DNA from: Vibrio neptunius
Lineage (GTDB): Bacteria > Pseudomonadota > Gammaproteobacteria > Enterobacterales > Vibrionaceae
NCBI GenBank assembly: GCA_019339365.1
Contig: CP079860.1
Coordinates: 1,302,001-1,366,000, forward strand
Direction: 5' to 3'
DNA length: 64,000 nucleotides
Under the pieces are notes generated by a model. It was not told the origin of the DNA, searched no databases, and was given only the letters and a program-made list of their open reading frames with translations. The translations under genes and the position numbers were made by a program. Positions 44,509-52,804 of this stretch are shown here, piece after piece. Within the stretch, counting starts at the first letter, position 1. Each line of letters opens with the position of its first letter.

Positions 44509-45552
44509 ATGAATAGAGATTTCAAACAACTTCTAGGTACCGAGCTGCCGATCATTCAGGCCCCTATGGCAGGAGTGCAAGGGAGTGCTCTTGCCATTGC
44601 GGTAAGTGAGGCTGGTGGGTTAGGTTCACTCCCTTGCGGTATGCTGACTATTGAAGATATTGTCAGCGAAATGGAATTAATCAAGGCCTCTACGAGTAAG
44701 CCTTTTAATCTCAACTTTTTCTGTCATGCCCCTAAGCCTTACGATGAAGATCGCCAGATAATATGGCGAGACACACTTCAGCCTTACTTTGACGAGTTGG
44801 GACTACAAGCTGAGTCTTCCGCTAGTGGCAGTCGAATGCCTTTTAGCCATGATATCGCTGATGCCATTGAACCCTTCTTACCTGAGTTCATTAGCTTTCA
44901 TTTTGGTCTTCCAGACAAACACTTATTACAGCGTGTGAAAAGCTGGGGAACCAAAGTTGTCTCATCGGCTACCACAGTAGAAGAAGCGCTTTGGCTGGAG
45001 TCACATGGTGTCGATGGCATTATTGCTCAAGGAGTAGAAGCGGGAGGGCACAGAGGCATGTTCCTATCCAGTGATATCTCGACCCAAATGGGGCTAGTAC
45101 CACTGGTATCGCAAGTGGTTAATCGCGTCAAGGTCCCCGTTATTGCTGCGGGTGGGATGAGTGACCGCCATTCAGTATTGGCTTGCATGCAATTAGGTGC
45201 GTCGGCGGTACAGCTTGGTACGGCCTATCTGTTGTGCACGGAAGCTAATACATCAGAAGTTCACAAACAGGCAATACAGAGTGCTAAGTCTTCGCATACC
45301 GCGTTAACGAACCTCTTTTCGGGTAAACCCGCCAGAGGGATCATGAACCGCGTTATGAGTGAACTGGGTTGTATGACAGCGCGAGCGCCAGAGTTTCCAT
45401 ACGCTTCAATAGAGATATCTCAATTGCGTTGCCGTGCCGAAAAGCAGGGTCTTGATGACTTTTCACCGCTATGGTGTGGTCAAAATACTCAAGGATGCAA
45501 ACAGATTTCAGCGAGAGATCTCACATTGCAGCTGGCTGGGAAGTCAGGCTAG
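44509..45552 (+). CDS. Nitronate monooxygenase (NPD family, FMN)
   Basis: Protein of 347 aa, TIM-barrel flavoenzyme: LPIIQAPMAGVQGSALAIAVSEAGGLGSL at the N-terminus, SFHFGLPD, GVDGIIAQGVEAGGHRG (catalytic His context), VPVIAAGGMSDRHSVLA (phosphate loop), GASAVQLGTAYLL. Class I nitronate monooxygenases oxidise alkyl nitronates such as propionate-3-nitronate. I use ATG 44509, spaced properly from AAGG; the ATG at 44503 abuts it. Single-gene unit preceded by the F/G-type repeat. Confidence 0.87.
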   Translation: MNRDFKQLLGTELPIIQAPMAGVQGSALAIAVSEAGGLGSLPCGMLTIEDIVSEMELIKASTSKPFNLNFFCHAPKPYDEDRQIIWRDTLQPYFDELGLQAESSASGSRMPFSHDIADAIEPFLPEFISFHFGLPDKHLLQRVKSWGTKVVSSATTVEEALWLESHGVDGIIAQGVEAGGHRGMFLSSDISTQMGLVPLVSQVVNRVKVPVIAAGGMSDRHSVLACMQLGASAVQLGTAYLLCTEANTSEVHKQAIQSAKSSHTALTNLFSGKPARGIMNRVMSELGCMTARAPEFPYASIEISQLRCRAEKQGLDDFSPLWCGQNTQGCKQISARDLTLQLAGKSG

Positions 45553-45696
45553 ATACACTTGGCGTTTTACGAGCAGTGTGCTGCTCCGTCACAGGAAACG
45601 AAAATTCACACACGTGATTCTTGGCAAGCAATAGAAGTGGGCAAGCTTGCTGGTTGACTGGCTGTTGTTCGTCGCTGTTTTAACAAGGAACTTTTA

Positions 45697-46497
45697 ATGA
45701 AAGAAGTAGCGTTAATCACATTACATGGAATGGGGAAGGTAAAACTAGATTATTATGATGAGCTAGAGAAAGCACTCAAAAAGGAACTGGGCTCTGAATG
45801 GGTGAAGGTGTCATTTCACAATGTTCAGTACGCGCCTATTTTACAGCAACCACAAGATGATCTGTGGAAAGCCATGATGTCAGAGCCGAGCAATGATTTA
45901 CATGCCACACGATTGAGGCAGTTTTTTCTTTATGGATTTGGCGATGCGGGTTCGCTCGAGCACAGCTCACACAGGCGAAAAGATAAGTATCTCGCTGTGC
46001 AAGAAGAAATCTTCAAAACGCTTGAATACGCATATGCTGATATTGGCGAGAATGAAAACAGACCAGTGATCATTATTGCTCAGTCGCTCGGTTGCCAGGT
46101 TATCTCAAATTATTTATGGGACGCAGAACATGGTCTCAATATGTTTGAGAATTATGTTGATAGTGAAAACAAAGAATCCTTCATGAAATTAAAAACGTGT
46201 GAGAACCTCATCACTACAGGGTGTAACATTCCTTTGTTTAATGCTGGATTGCAAGAGAGGCACTGTTTCACTAAGCCTCATCCTTCGTTCAGATGGGATA
46301 ATTACTATGATCCAGATGATGTCCTTGGCTGGCCATTGAGGCAACTCGATGATTCATACCATGCTATCGTTGACGATCACCCCATTAATGCTGGAAGTCT
46401 GATCGCATCATGGAACCCATTTAGCCATGGCCAATATTGGAGTGATAAAGACGTGATTAAACCGTTAGTCAGTATAATTCGATCAAAACTTAGCTGA
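45697..46497 (+). CDS. Alpha/beta hydrolase-like serine esterase
   Basis: Protein of 266 aa. The N-terminal strand and oxyanion region VALITLHGMGKVKLDYY (LHGMG) and the nucleophile elbow PVIIIAQSLGCQVISNYL show an alpha/beta-hydrolase fold; the elbow is AxSxG rather than GxSxG (Ala for the first Gly). A late Asp (YYDPDDVLGW) and His (SYHAIVDDHPIN) could complete a triad. No signal peptide. It may be a lipase or acyl hydrolase of the PGAP1-like kind; substrate unknown. AAGGAA precedes the ATG. Confidence 0.65.
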   Translation: MKEVALITLHGMGKVKLDYYDELEKALKKELGSEWVKVSFHNVQYAPILQQPQDDLWKAMMSEPSNDLHATRLRQFFLYGFGDAGSLEHSSHRRKDKYLAVQEEIFKTLEYAYADIGENENRPVIIIAQSLGCQVISNYLWDAEHGLNMFENYVDSENKESFMKLKTCENLITTGCNIPLFNAGLQERHCFTKPHPSFRWDNYYDPDDVLGWPLRQLDDSYHAIVDDHPINAGSLIASWNPFSHGQYWSDKDVIKPLVSIIRSKLS

Positions 46498-46682
46498 CCG
46501 GTTAAGCCAAACGTGGACACCCCCTTATTCTGGCGTTTTTTATATCAATGACTGGCGATAGAGCGTTGGTATTTGGAGAGATTTAACTCACAACGCTGAG
46601 CGTGTTGAGGGTCAAAAGGTATGACGGTTTACCTATGTACTCATACTTTCCCTTTTAGCCAATCACTCAGGATTATCTTTTT

Positions 46683-47060
46683 ATGACACAAAAACTAAAC
46701 TACGATTTTCTACCCGCAATTTCAGGGCCCTACGTCCATGCGGCCAAACACAATAAGACGCTATACATTTCTGGACTGACGGCCTTTGGTACCGACGCAC
46801 AAACGAGAGGTTTGGTGGAGCAAAGTGCTGAAGTCTTAAACCAGATCGATCGGATACTGGAGCATGAGCGGTGTACAAAGAGCGATTTAATTAAGCTGAC
46901 GATTTTCGTCACTGACATCAGTTTACTCCCTGCAATTCGTGAGCAGCTCTTTGTTTTCTATGCCGGACAACTGCCCGCCTGCTCACTGATTGAAGTCTCT
47001 AAACTGATTCATGCCGATTTGAAGATAGAGATCGAAGCCACAGTAGCATTAAGTGATTAA
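46683..47060 (+). CDS. RidA/YjgF family protein lacking the usual active-site arginine
   Basis: Protein of 125 aa: ISGPYVHAAKHNKTLYISGLTAFG, DLIKLTIFVTDISLLPAIREQLFVFY, then LPACSLIEVSKL where RidA has PARSxVEVARL. The Arg (105 in E. coli numbering) needed for imine deamination is Cys here, so it belongs to an alternative Rid subfamily and is probably not a standard 2-iminobutanoate deaminase. The IEIEATVAL ending is typical. Single gene in the accessory region. Confidence 0.8.
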   Translation: MTQKLNYDFLPAISGPYVHAAKHNKTLYISGLTAFGTDAQTRGLVEQSAEVLNQIDRILEHERCTKSDLIKLTIFVTDISLLPAIREQLFVFYAGQLPACSLIEVSKLIHADLKIEIEATVALSD

Positions 47061-47119
47061 GATTTTATCTTTAACGCCGGCTTAATCAGAGGTAATTCAA
47101 AGCATAATAAGGATCTGAA

Positions 47120-47566
47120 ATGAGCGATAAGAGCAGCAGAGGAAACTTGAAACTGTATGCCCCTGAAAGTTACTGGGTGGCAACACCTGATGAGCGAGAA
47201 CTCATTGTCAATGGATGCGGTACGTCTGGTTGGAAAGGAAAGTTAGTGCCGGAAAGTTTATATGGGCTCTCAGTATCAGAAAGCTGCAACATTCATGACT
47301 GGATGTACCATCATGGCAAGGATATCAACGATAAAAAGGCAGCGGACAGAGTCTTTCTGAATAATATGATTCGTACTATCGAACATAAGGGCGGGTTCTG
47401 TCTTCTTCGCAAGCTTCGTTTACGTCGTGCAAGATTGTATTATCGTGCAGTAGAGAACTTTGGTGGCCCGGCATTTTGGGCGAATAAGAATAAACCAGAA
47501 CAATTTAGACCTCCTCGTTATGCACATATGTCGAACGTATGGACGAGTAAACTGGAACAAACATAA
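47120..47566 (+). CDS. Phospholipase A2-like protein
   Basis: Protein of 148 aa with a PLA2-type active site: ESCNIHDWMYHHGKD matches the CxxHDxxY-like motif, and AADRVFLNNMI supplies the second Asp. NGCGTSGWKGKLVP is a candidate Ca-binding loop (Gly-rich). The C-terminal part is basic (LRKLRLRRARLYYRAVENF). No signal peptide is visible, which is unusual for secreted PLA2 and hints at an intracellular or contact-delivered enzyme. One base separates it from lysE. The fold is inferred from motifs; function not shown. Confidence 0.6.
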   Translation: MSDKSSRGNLKLYAPESYWVATPDERELIVNGCGTSGWKGKLVPESLYGLSVSESCNIHDWMYHHGKDINDKKAADRVFLNNMIRTIEHKGGFCLLRKLRLRRARLYYRAVENFGGPAFWANKNKPEQFRPPRYAHMSNVWTSKLEQT

Positions 47567-47567
47567 T

Positions 47568-48182
47568 ATGGAACTGTTGAAATTAGCGCTATTTATCCCT
47601 GCGTGCTTCGCTCTCAATATGACGCCAGGCCCAAATAATTTGTTGTCGATGAACAATGCTCGCTGTTACGGATTTAAAACTGCCTTGGTCGCTGGGTTGG
47701 GGCGCATTGTCGCTTTTGCTTGTATGATTGCTCTGGCCGCGTCTGGATTGGCTGTCGTTCTCTATACCTCTGAAGTGTTGTTTTTTACAGTCAAGCTAGT
47801 GGGCGCAGTCTATCTGCTATGGATTGCGTTTAACCTCTGGCGCTCTCAATCCAGCCCAGTGGCAGAGTTGGATAAGACTCGCAACCACTTTGGGCTTGCG
47901 AAGCAAGAGTTTGCGCTCGCCGCGGGAAATCCCAAAGCGATTCTAATCTTTACCGCGTTTTTGCCTCAGTTTGTTGATGTGACGGCGAACGTGGATCAGC
48001 AGTTCTTGACCTTAGGAGTGACGTTCTTAGCGCTTGAACTGGCGGCGATCAGTCTCTATGCACTGTTCGGTCTCTATCTGAGACATTGGTTCTCACGACC
48101 TGAGATGGCGAAGCGATTTAATCGAGCATGTGCCACCTTTCTTGCCGTTTCGGGGGCCAATTTATTGATAAGCAGGCAGTAG
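47568..48182 (+). CDS. LysE/RhtB-family exporter
   Basis: Amino-acid exporter of 204 aa with six spans: LKLALFIPACFALNMTPGPNNLL carries the family hallmark TPGPN, then ALVAGLGRIVAFACMIALAASG, FFTVKLVGAVYLLWIAF, FALAAGNPKAILIFTAFLPQF and two C-terminal spans. Such proteins export lysine, homoserine, threonine or related compounds. The start at ATG 47568 lies one base after the previous stop; an upstream in-frame ATG would read through the PLA2-like gene and is rejected. A terminator follows. Confidence 0.85.
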   Translation: MELLKLALFIPACFALNMTPGPNNLLSMNNARCYGFKTALVAGLGRIVAFACMIALAASGLAVVLYTSEVLFFTVKLVGAVYLLWIAFNLWRSQSSPVAELDKTRNHFGLAKQEFALAAGNPKAILIFTAFLPQFVDVTANVDQQFLTLGVTFLALELAAISLYALFGLYLRHWFSRPEMAKRFNRACATFLAVSGANLLISRQ

Positions 48183-48612
48183 CCACTTTTCTTGTTACCA
48201 ACAATAAAACCACCTGCATTTCACGGGTGGTTTTTTATATTCCGTTTAATATTTGGCTGGTTTAATACGTCTGGAATTCGACGCTAAGCAGGGCAACAAA
48301 GCGTGCTCATTCAGCGATTAAGTCGAAATATTTATTTAATATCACTTTATTCTAAGAATCGCATTGGATTTTCTAACCAACTGGAATCGGTCATTATTCC
48401 ACTTGATGTTCTTTTTAAGGAAGATTGTTCACACTTTTTTGTGATTAAACACCCACTTATTTTTATTGTTAAATCTGTTGGAATTGAGCGGAATATTAAA
48501 CTTTCTTGAATTCTTATTGATTCTATTGCTTAAAATTGCGACTCAGGTTTTAGTATTTCAATGATTAAAGATTAATCTATATTTCGGACTTATAAAATAA
48601 AAAGGAAACAAG
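48183..48612. other. Gene-free interval with terminator and promoter region
   Basis: 430 bp between lysE and the nuclease gene. The left end is the lysE terminator. A 68-codon plus-strand frame at 48303 lacks a ribosome site. The right half is AT-rich and presumably the nuclease promoter. Confidence 0.5.
48207..48236 (+). terminator. Intrinsic terminator of lysE
   Basis: Stem AAACCACC/GGTGGTTT around a 12-nt loop, followed by a T run. Confidence 0.8.
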
Positions 48613-50241
48613 ATGAGTTCTCCGTTGAATAAAAGCGTCTTACTGGCGTCTCTATTTCTAACCCCTACACTTGCTCTAGCTGAAATGACCAATGGTGATT
48701 TCGAACAATGGAGCAGTTCCTCTCCAACAGGGTGGAACACAATAGACAGTGGCATCTCGGTGTCACAGGAAACCAGCATTGTTAAAAGTGGTAACAGTGC
48801 AGCAAAAGTGACGGTCAATACTGGTACCCAAAGCAACACGGACTTTCAGCAGTCTGTGAGTGTGGTATCGGGGCAGACATATCGCTTCTCTGTGTCTGTT
48901 TACCATACTCAAGGCAATGTTAAAGCCCGCCTGTATGTGGATGGATACCAAAACTACAGCGTGCCTAGTCAAACGGGTCAGTGGCAGGACATTGCTTACT
49001 CGTATACGGCGAGTAGTACCAAGAGCATTAATGTTGGGCTGCGCTTTTATGATGAATCTGGTTTTGACGGTTCAGAGGTTGTCTACATCGATAACTTCCA
49101 GCCATCTGATGGTGCAGTAACGCCACCTCCGGCCACTTGTAGTCATCATGACCTTTCTCTCAAGCTGACGACCGACAGCTATGGTTCTGAAACAAGCTGG
49201 ACGCTGAAAAACAGCAATAATCAGACGTTGTTCTCTGGCTCTAACTACGGCAATAACGCCAGCTATGAGAAGGCGATGTGTGTTGAGTCAGGGTCGTATG
49301 TGTTTGAAATCCTTGATTCCTATGGCGATGGTATCTGTTGTAGCTCTGGCAATGGGTCTTACACGCTAGCGTCTAACGGTCAAACACTGGCCTCTGGCGG
49401 AGAGTTTACCAACGCTTCCCAGCATGCCTTTACGCTTGGTAGTGGCAACCCTGATCCAGAGCCACCAGCCCCCGGTGACTACTACAAATCAGCCGAAGGT
49501 AAGACAGGATATGCGTTGAAAACGGCGCTCTACAACATCATCAATAACCATAATTCTCAAGGCTACTCTGCCGTCTGGAATTTGGTTAAAACCGCTGATA
49601 TCGATAACTACTATGAGAAGGATGGCACGATTCTCGATATCTACTCGGAGAAGATCTCTGGCGGCGATTCGATTCAATTTACTAAAGTAACGGACCAATG
49701 TGGCCAGTATCGTAAAGAGGGCGATTGTTACAACCGCGAACACTCTTTCCCTAAGAGTTGGTTCGGTGGCAAAGTGGAGCCAATGAACTCAGATGGTCAC
49801 CACTTGTACGCCACAGATGGTTATGTGAATGCACAACGCAGCAACTGGCCATTCGGTGAAGTGGGCAGTGCCACTTACACGTCTTCGAACGGTTCAAAAG
49901 TCGGTTCTGCCGTGTCTAGCCTAGGGTACACTGGTACGGTGTTTGAACCGATTGATGCGTTCAAAGGTGATTTGGCCCGTACGTACTTCTACATGGCGAC
50001 ACGCTACGAAAACGAGATCGCTAATTGGGAAGGGAACAGCGATAACTCTAACGCTGTGCTTAACGGTACTAACACGACAGTATTTGAACCTTGGGTGTTA
50101 GCGATGCTAAAACGCTGGCATGCCAATGACCCTGTTGATCAGAAGGAAATTGATCGCAACAACGCGGTGTACAATTTCCAAGGTAACCGCAACCCGTATG
50201 TTGACCACCCAGAGTTTGTCAACATGGTCTGGGGAGACTAA
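48613..50241 (+). CDS. Secreted multidomain endonuclease I
   Basis: Protein of 542 aa with a signal peptide (about 1-23, ending TLALA). Domain 1 (about 25-165) is a beta-sandwich, carbohydrate-binding-like module (GDFEQWSSSSPTGWNT, YIDNFQPSDG). Domain 2 (about 172-285) has the repeat-like SYGDGICCSSGNGSY motif seen in secreted marine proteins. A Pro-rich linker (NPDPEPPAPG) leads to the endonuclease I domain (about 290-540) with NREHSFPKSWFGG, MNSDGHHLYATDGYVNAQRSN and the C-terminal NRNPYVDHPEFV. Homologues such as Vvn/Dns degrade extracellular DNA; the two extra modules suggest binding to polysaccharide or surfaces. AAAAGGAAAC precedes the ATG. Confidence 0.88.
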   Translation: MSSPLNKSVLLASLFLTPTLALAEMTNGDFEQWSSSSPTGWNTIDSGISVSQETSIVKSGNSAAKVTVNTGTQSNTDFQQSVSVVSGQTYRFSVSVYHTQGNVKARLYVDGYQNYSVPSQTGQWQDIAYSYTASSTKSINVGLRFYDESGFDGSEVVYIDNFQPSDGAVTPPPATCSHHDLSLKLTTDSYGSETSWTLKNSNNQTLFSGSNYGNNASYEKAMCVESGSYVFEILDSYGDGICCSSGNGSYTLASNGQTLASGGEFTNASQHAFTLGSGNPDPEPPAPGDYYKSAEGKTGYALKTALYNIINNHNSQGYSAVWNLVKTADIDNYYEKDGTILDIYSEKISGGDSIQFTKVTDQCGQYRKEGDCYNREHSFPKSWFGGKVEPMNSDGHHLYATDGYVNAQRSNWPFGEVGSATYTSSNGSKVGSAVSSLGYTGTVFEPIDAFKGDLARTYFYMATRYENEIANWEGNSDNSNAVLNGTNTTVFEPWVLAMLKRWHANDPVDQKEIDRNNAVYNFQGNRNPYVDHPEFVNMVWGD

Positions 50242-50249
50242 CCAAAATG

Positions 50250-50285
50250 CCCAACGGCCTAACGTATGTTAGGCCTTTGGGTTTG
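50250..50285 (+). terminator. Intrinsic terminator of endonuclease gene
   Basis: Stem CCCAAcGGCCTAAC/GTTAGGCCtTTGGG with one mismatch and a GTAT loop, followed by TTTG. Confidence 0.75.
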
Positions 50286-50387
50286 TGCTCGCAGAGCAAA
50301 AGGCAGTTAGTTTTTCGATAATATTGTTATTTATTGATGGGTTTGATATAAAGCATTCCAAATTCTTATGCTTTAACGACAGTTCAC

Positions 50388-51041
50388 ATGAAAAGGCTTT
50401 TGCTTGAAAGCTATTATTTCCTAAAAAACCATTTCAGATCAATATTCATTATTACTGGCCCTTTCATATTTCTGATGGCTGCACTCTCTGTGGCTCATGA
50501 GTTGAATCAAGAATCTCATCTGTTTTCCGTTATGTATGTGGCTGTATTTATGGTTGCGCATGCTTACACATTTTGTCGATTGATTAAATACATGGCGGCA
50601 GTCGTTACCGGTGGTACTCGAGACTTATCTGTAACACTTAACGAGTGTTTCAGACTTTCAATTCTGTACCTCGTGTATGGTACTGCTATTGTTTTAGGTC
50701 TTATTGCGTTGGTCATCCCCGGACTGTATTTAATAGCGAAATATGCTTTTGCCGACTTTGAGTTTGTTCTTAATAAGCGGTCGACTTTTCAGTCTATGAG
50801 CGAGAGTTGGAGTATCACATCCGGTGTTGTATTAACACTGATACTGGGTGGCATCGCTATTAATGCGCCATTGTTTATACTGGAAGTTTTGATTGCGCTG
50901 TTAGAACCATCAAATTCGATAGCCTATTTTGTTTCTATAGGGTTTTCAGAAGTCCTTTCTTTGACTGGATTGATTTTTAGCAGCATTTTCCATTTCCGTG
51001 TCTATACGAAAGTACTTGAAAAAAGAGAAGCGAATGACTAA
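50388..51041 (+). CDS. YciC/DUF975-like integral membrane protein
   Basis: Protein of 217 aa with about five spans: FIITGPFIFLMAALSV, FSVMYVAVFMVAHAYTF, LSILYLVYGTAIVLGLIALVIPGLYLIAKY, GVVLTLILGGIAINAPLFILEVLIAL (in parts) and VLSLTGLIFSSIF. The motif VIPGLYLIAKYAFADFEFVLN with a following SMSESW is characteristic of this family of unknown function. The C-terminus overlaps the lipoprotein start by 8 bp, so they are co-transcribed. Confidence 0.7.
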   Translation: MKRLLLESYYFLKNHFRSIFIITGPFIFLMAALSVAHELNQESHLFSVMYVAVFMVAHAYTFCRLIKYMAAVVTGGTRDLSVTLNECFRLSILYLVYGTAIVLGLIALVIPGLYLIAKYAFADFEFVLNKRSTFQSMSESWSITSGVVLTLILGGIAINAPLFILEVLIALLEPSNSIAYFVSIGFSEVLSLTGLIFSSIFHFRVYTKVLEKREAND

Positions 51042-51342
51042 GCGTTTATTGAAATTAAGTTTACTATTTCTATGTGTAATTGGGCTGTTGGGGTGTCAAT
51101 CCACGCGGGATTATGACTATCAAGGCCAATATGAATATACCGAAGAAGATGGGCATTACATTTTGCTTCGTGAAGATAACTCATTTGAGCTTTTCCAAAA
51201 AGGAGTGTTAACAGTTGGGACATATAAGGTCAAACTAAGCACTATCAATCTCTATGTTGACGGAAAATGGCTTACCCAAGGGAAAATAAGAAACGGCTAC
51301 CTCACTGATTCAGATGGTGAGAGGTGGGTTAAAAAAAAGTAA
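51034..51342 (+). CDS. Small hypothetical lipoprotein
   Basis: Start ATG 51034 gives TKRLLKLSLLFLCVIGLLGCQS, a lipoprotein signal with Cys20. The mature part (about 82 aa) is beta-rich and polar (YEYTEEDGHYILLREDNSFELF, YKVKLSTINLYVDGKW, KIRNGYLTDSDGERW), a possible small beta-barrel or META-like domain. Family unknown. It overlaps the membrane-protein gene upstream and likely shares its operon. Confidence 0.65.
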   Translation: MTKRLLKLSLLFLCVIGLLGCQSTRDYDYQGQYEYTEEDGHYILLREDNSFELFQKGVLTVGTYKVKLSTINLYVDGKWLTQGKIRNGYLTDSDGERWVKKK

Positions 51343-51379
51343 CAACGAATTATCAAACAAATAAAGGAACCAAAGCTCG

Positions 51380-51820
51380 ATGGAAAACACTCTCCTAAAT
51401 AGCGATGAACAAAAAGGTAAGCCTGTAAAGGCCATCATTGTTTCCATCCTAATTGATATCATTGGAACAACGGTACTAGCATTTGTTGCTATTTTGGGAT
51501 ATGCCGGTTATCTAGTCAAAACTGGCGGGAATGCCAATCAGCTTGCAGCTGTACTGTTTCAATTTGATTATCAATCTCCTGTCCAGTGGGTACTTTTAGT
51601 CTTGGCTGGCTTGATATCTTGCTATGCAGGTTATTACTGCGCCAAAACGTCTCGAGTTAACATCTATAGGAATGTAGCGATTTCGGCGGTTATCGTGACG
51701 AGCATATCGGCATTTTTAAACGCTGATCTAGTTTCTACTGTTGAGAACTTTGGTTTATCCGTAGCAACGATTCTGTGCTATTTCGTTGGTGCCTATCTTT
51801 GGATCCGAAAGACGGCTTAA
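51380..51820 (+). CDS. Hypothetical membrane protein, 146 aa
   Basis: Four predicted spans: IIVSILIDIIGTTVLAFVAILGYAGYL, WVLLVLAGLISCYAGYYCA, VAISAVIVTSISAFL, LSVATILCYFVGAYLWI. The N-terminus is polar. No family recognised. AAAGGAACC precedes the ATG. The third gene of the small membrane/lipoprotein cluster, ending at a strong terminator. Confidence 0.6.
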   Translation: MENTLLNSDEQKGKPVKAIIVSILIDIIGTTVLAFVAILGYAGYLVKTGGNANQLAAVLFQFDYQSPVQWVLLVLAGLISCYAGYYCAKTSRVNIYRNVAISAVIVTSISAFLNADLVSTVENFGLSVATILCYFVGAYLWIRKTA

Positions 51821-51840
51821 TAGATATTGAATGAGTCAAA

Positions 51841-51868
51841 AAAGGGATGGCATTTGCCATCCCTTTAT
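51841..51868. terminator. Bidirectional intrinsic terminator
   Basis: Stem AAAGGGATGG/CCATCCCTTT with a CATTTG loop, between convergent genes. Confidence 0.8.
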
Positions 51869-51900
51869 TGATATAACATCGTTGGCCTAGTCAACAGGCG

Positions 51901-52651
51901 TTATTTGTACTCGCCGCGAATCGACGCTTCCCGATACGCATCCAGTTTTCCTTCCGCTTTGAGTTTCGCCAGTCCTCGGTTGAAGGCATCAACCAGCTCT
52001 TGCGCACGAGGTGATTTTTTTTGAAATGATCACGAAATAATCTCTCGCAGACAGGGTTTTCGCATTGGGCTCTATTTTGTCGGCTAAATTGAGTTTGGTG
52101 ACGAGCTCCATCCCCACATCCATATCTTCCAACACGATGTCGAGACGGCCAGCGCTGAGTTTTTTATAGTTGTTTTCGGCACTAGCGATACGTTGTATGT
52201 TGATTTCCCCGGTTTTTTCCATATCTTCTACCCCATAGGCATACCCAGTGACACCGCCGATTTTGAAGTCCTTAAGGTCTTCTTTCTTACTCCAGTTTAT
52301 CGGTTTACTTTTTTGTTGGAATAATCCGGTACTTAATGTGATAACGGAGTCGGTAAAATGGAAAAACTGTTCTCTGTCAGGGTTTTTACCCCATATCAGT
52401 GAACCATCAAAACTTCCTGCTTTGGATTCTTCGAAGCCACGTTTCCATGGCATATAAGTAAACTCAACTTGATAGCCCTCTGCTTCAAAGGCTTCTTTGA
52501 CAATCTGAGTCATGAAGCCTCCATTTTTAAGCGATTTGGACATGTACGGCGCCCATTCACCGTTGGCGAGCTTAACGGTGTTAGCGTGAGCTAGGCTAGT
52601 AAAGAGTAGAGAAACGGCCAGAAACAAAAAGGTGTTGGTTAAACTGCGCAT
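51901..52651 (-). pseudogene. Periplasmic solute-binding protein (SBP_bac_3), C-terminal frameshift
   Basis: Starts at ATG 52651 behind AGGAAGA with signal peptide ending LAHA. TVKLANGEWAPYMSK, then WKRGFEESKAGSFDGSLIWG, the same core as the proteins at 4116 and 27472. The frame fails at eight T on the plus strand (52015-52022): the encoded protein ends early as KKITSCARAG. Removing one base gives KKSPRAQELVDAFNRGLAKLKAEGKLDAYREASIRGEYK (given in parts: SPRAQELVDAFNRGLAKL, then LDAYREASIRGEYK) to a stop at 51901, a normal 249-aa protein. Likely a homopolymer sequencing error. Confidence 0.82.
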
Positions 52652-52771
52652 TTTTTCTTCCTTAAACATGCAAATAGATTCAATAAAAGAATAGTTGCTG
52701 ATAAGGATATCACCAAAAAGTTTAAGGGCGATTGAGGCGATACTCGACTCGAAACCGCCACGTGGTGAATC

Positions 52772-52796
52772 AAAAATCACCGTTTATTGGTGCTTT
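52772..52796 (-). terminator. Terminator-like hairpin of rluA-type gene
   Basis: Stem CACC/GGTG flanked by an A run and TTTT, just past the pseudouridine synthase stop on its strand. The stem is short. Confidence 0.4.
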
Positions 52797-52804
52797 TATC
52801 AGGG

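Noticed and set aside
34539..48182. A classical superintegron cassette array
   Set aside because: Single genes on one strand with downstream repeats resemble cassettes, but I found no integrase and no paired RYYYAAC/GTTRRRY attC sites; only the GTTGAAT/GTTGAGT halves appear.
48303..48509. 68-codon frame between lysE and nuclease
   Set aside because: Poor start context, AT-rich, no domain.
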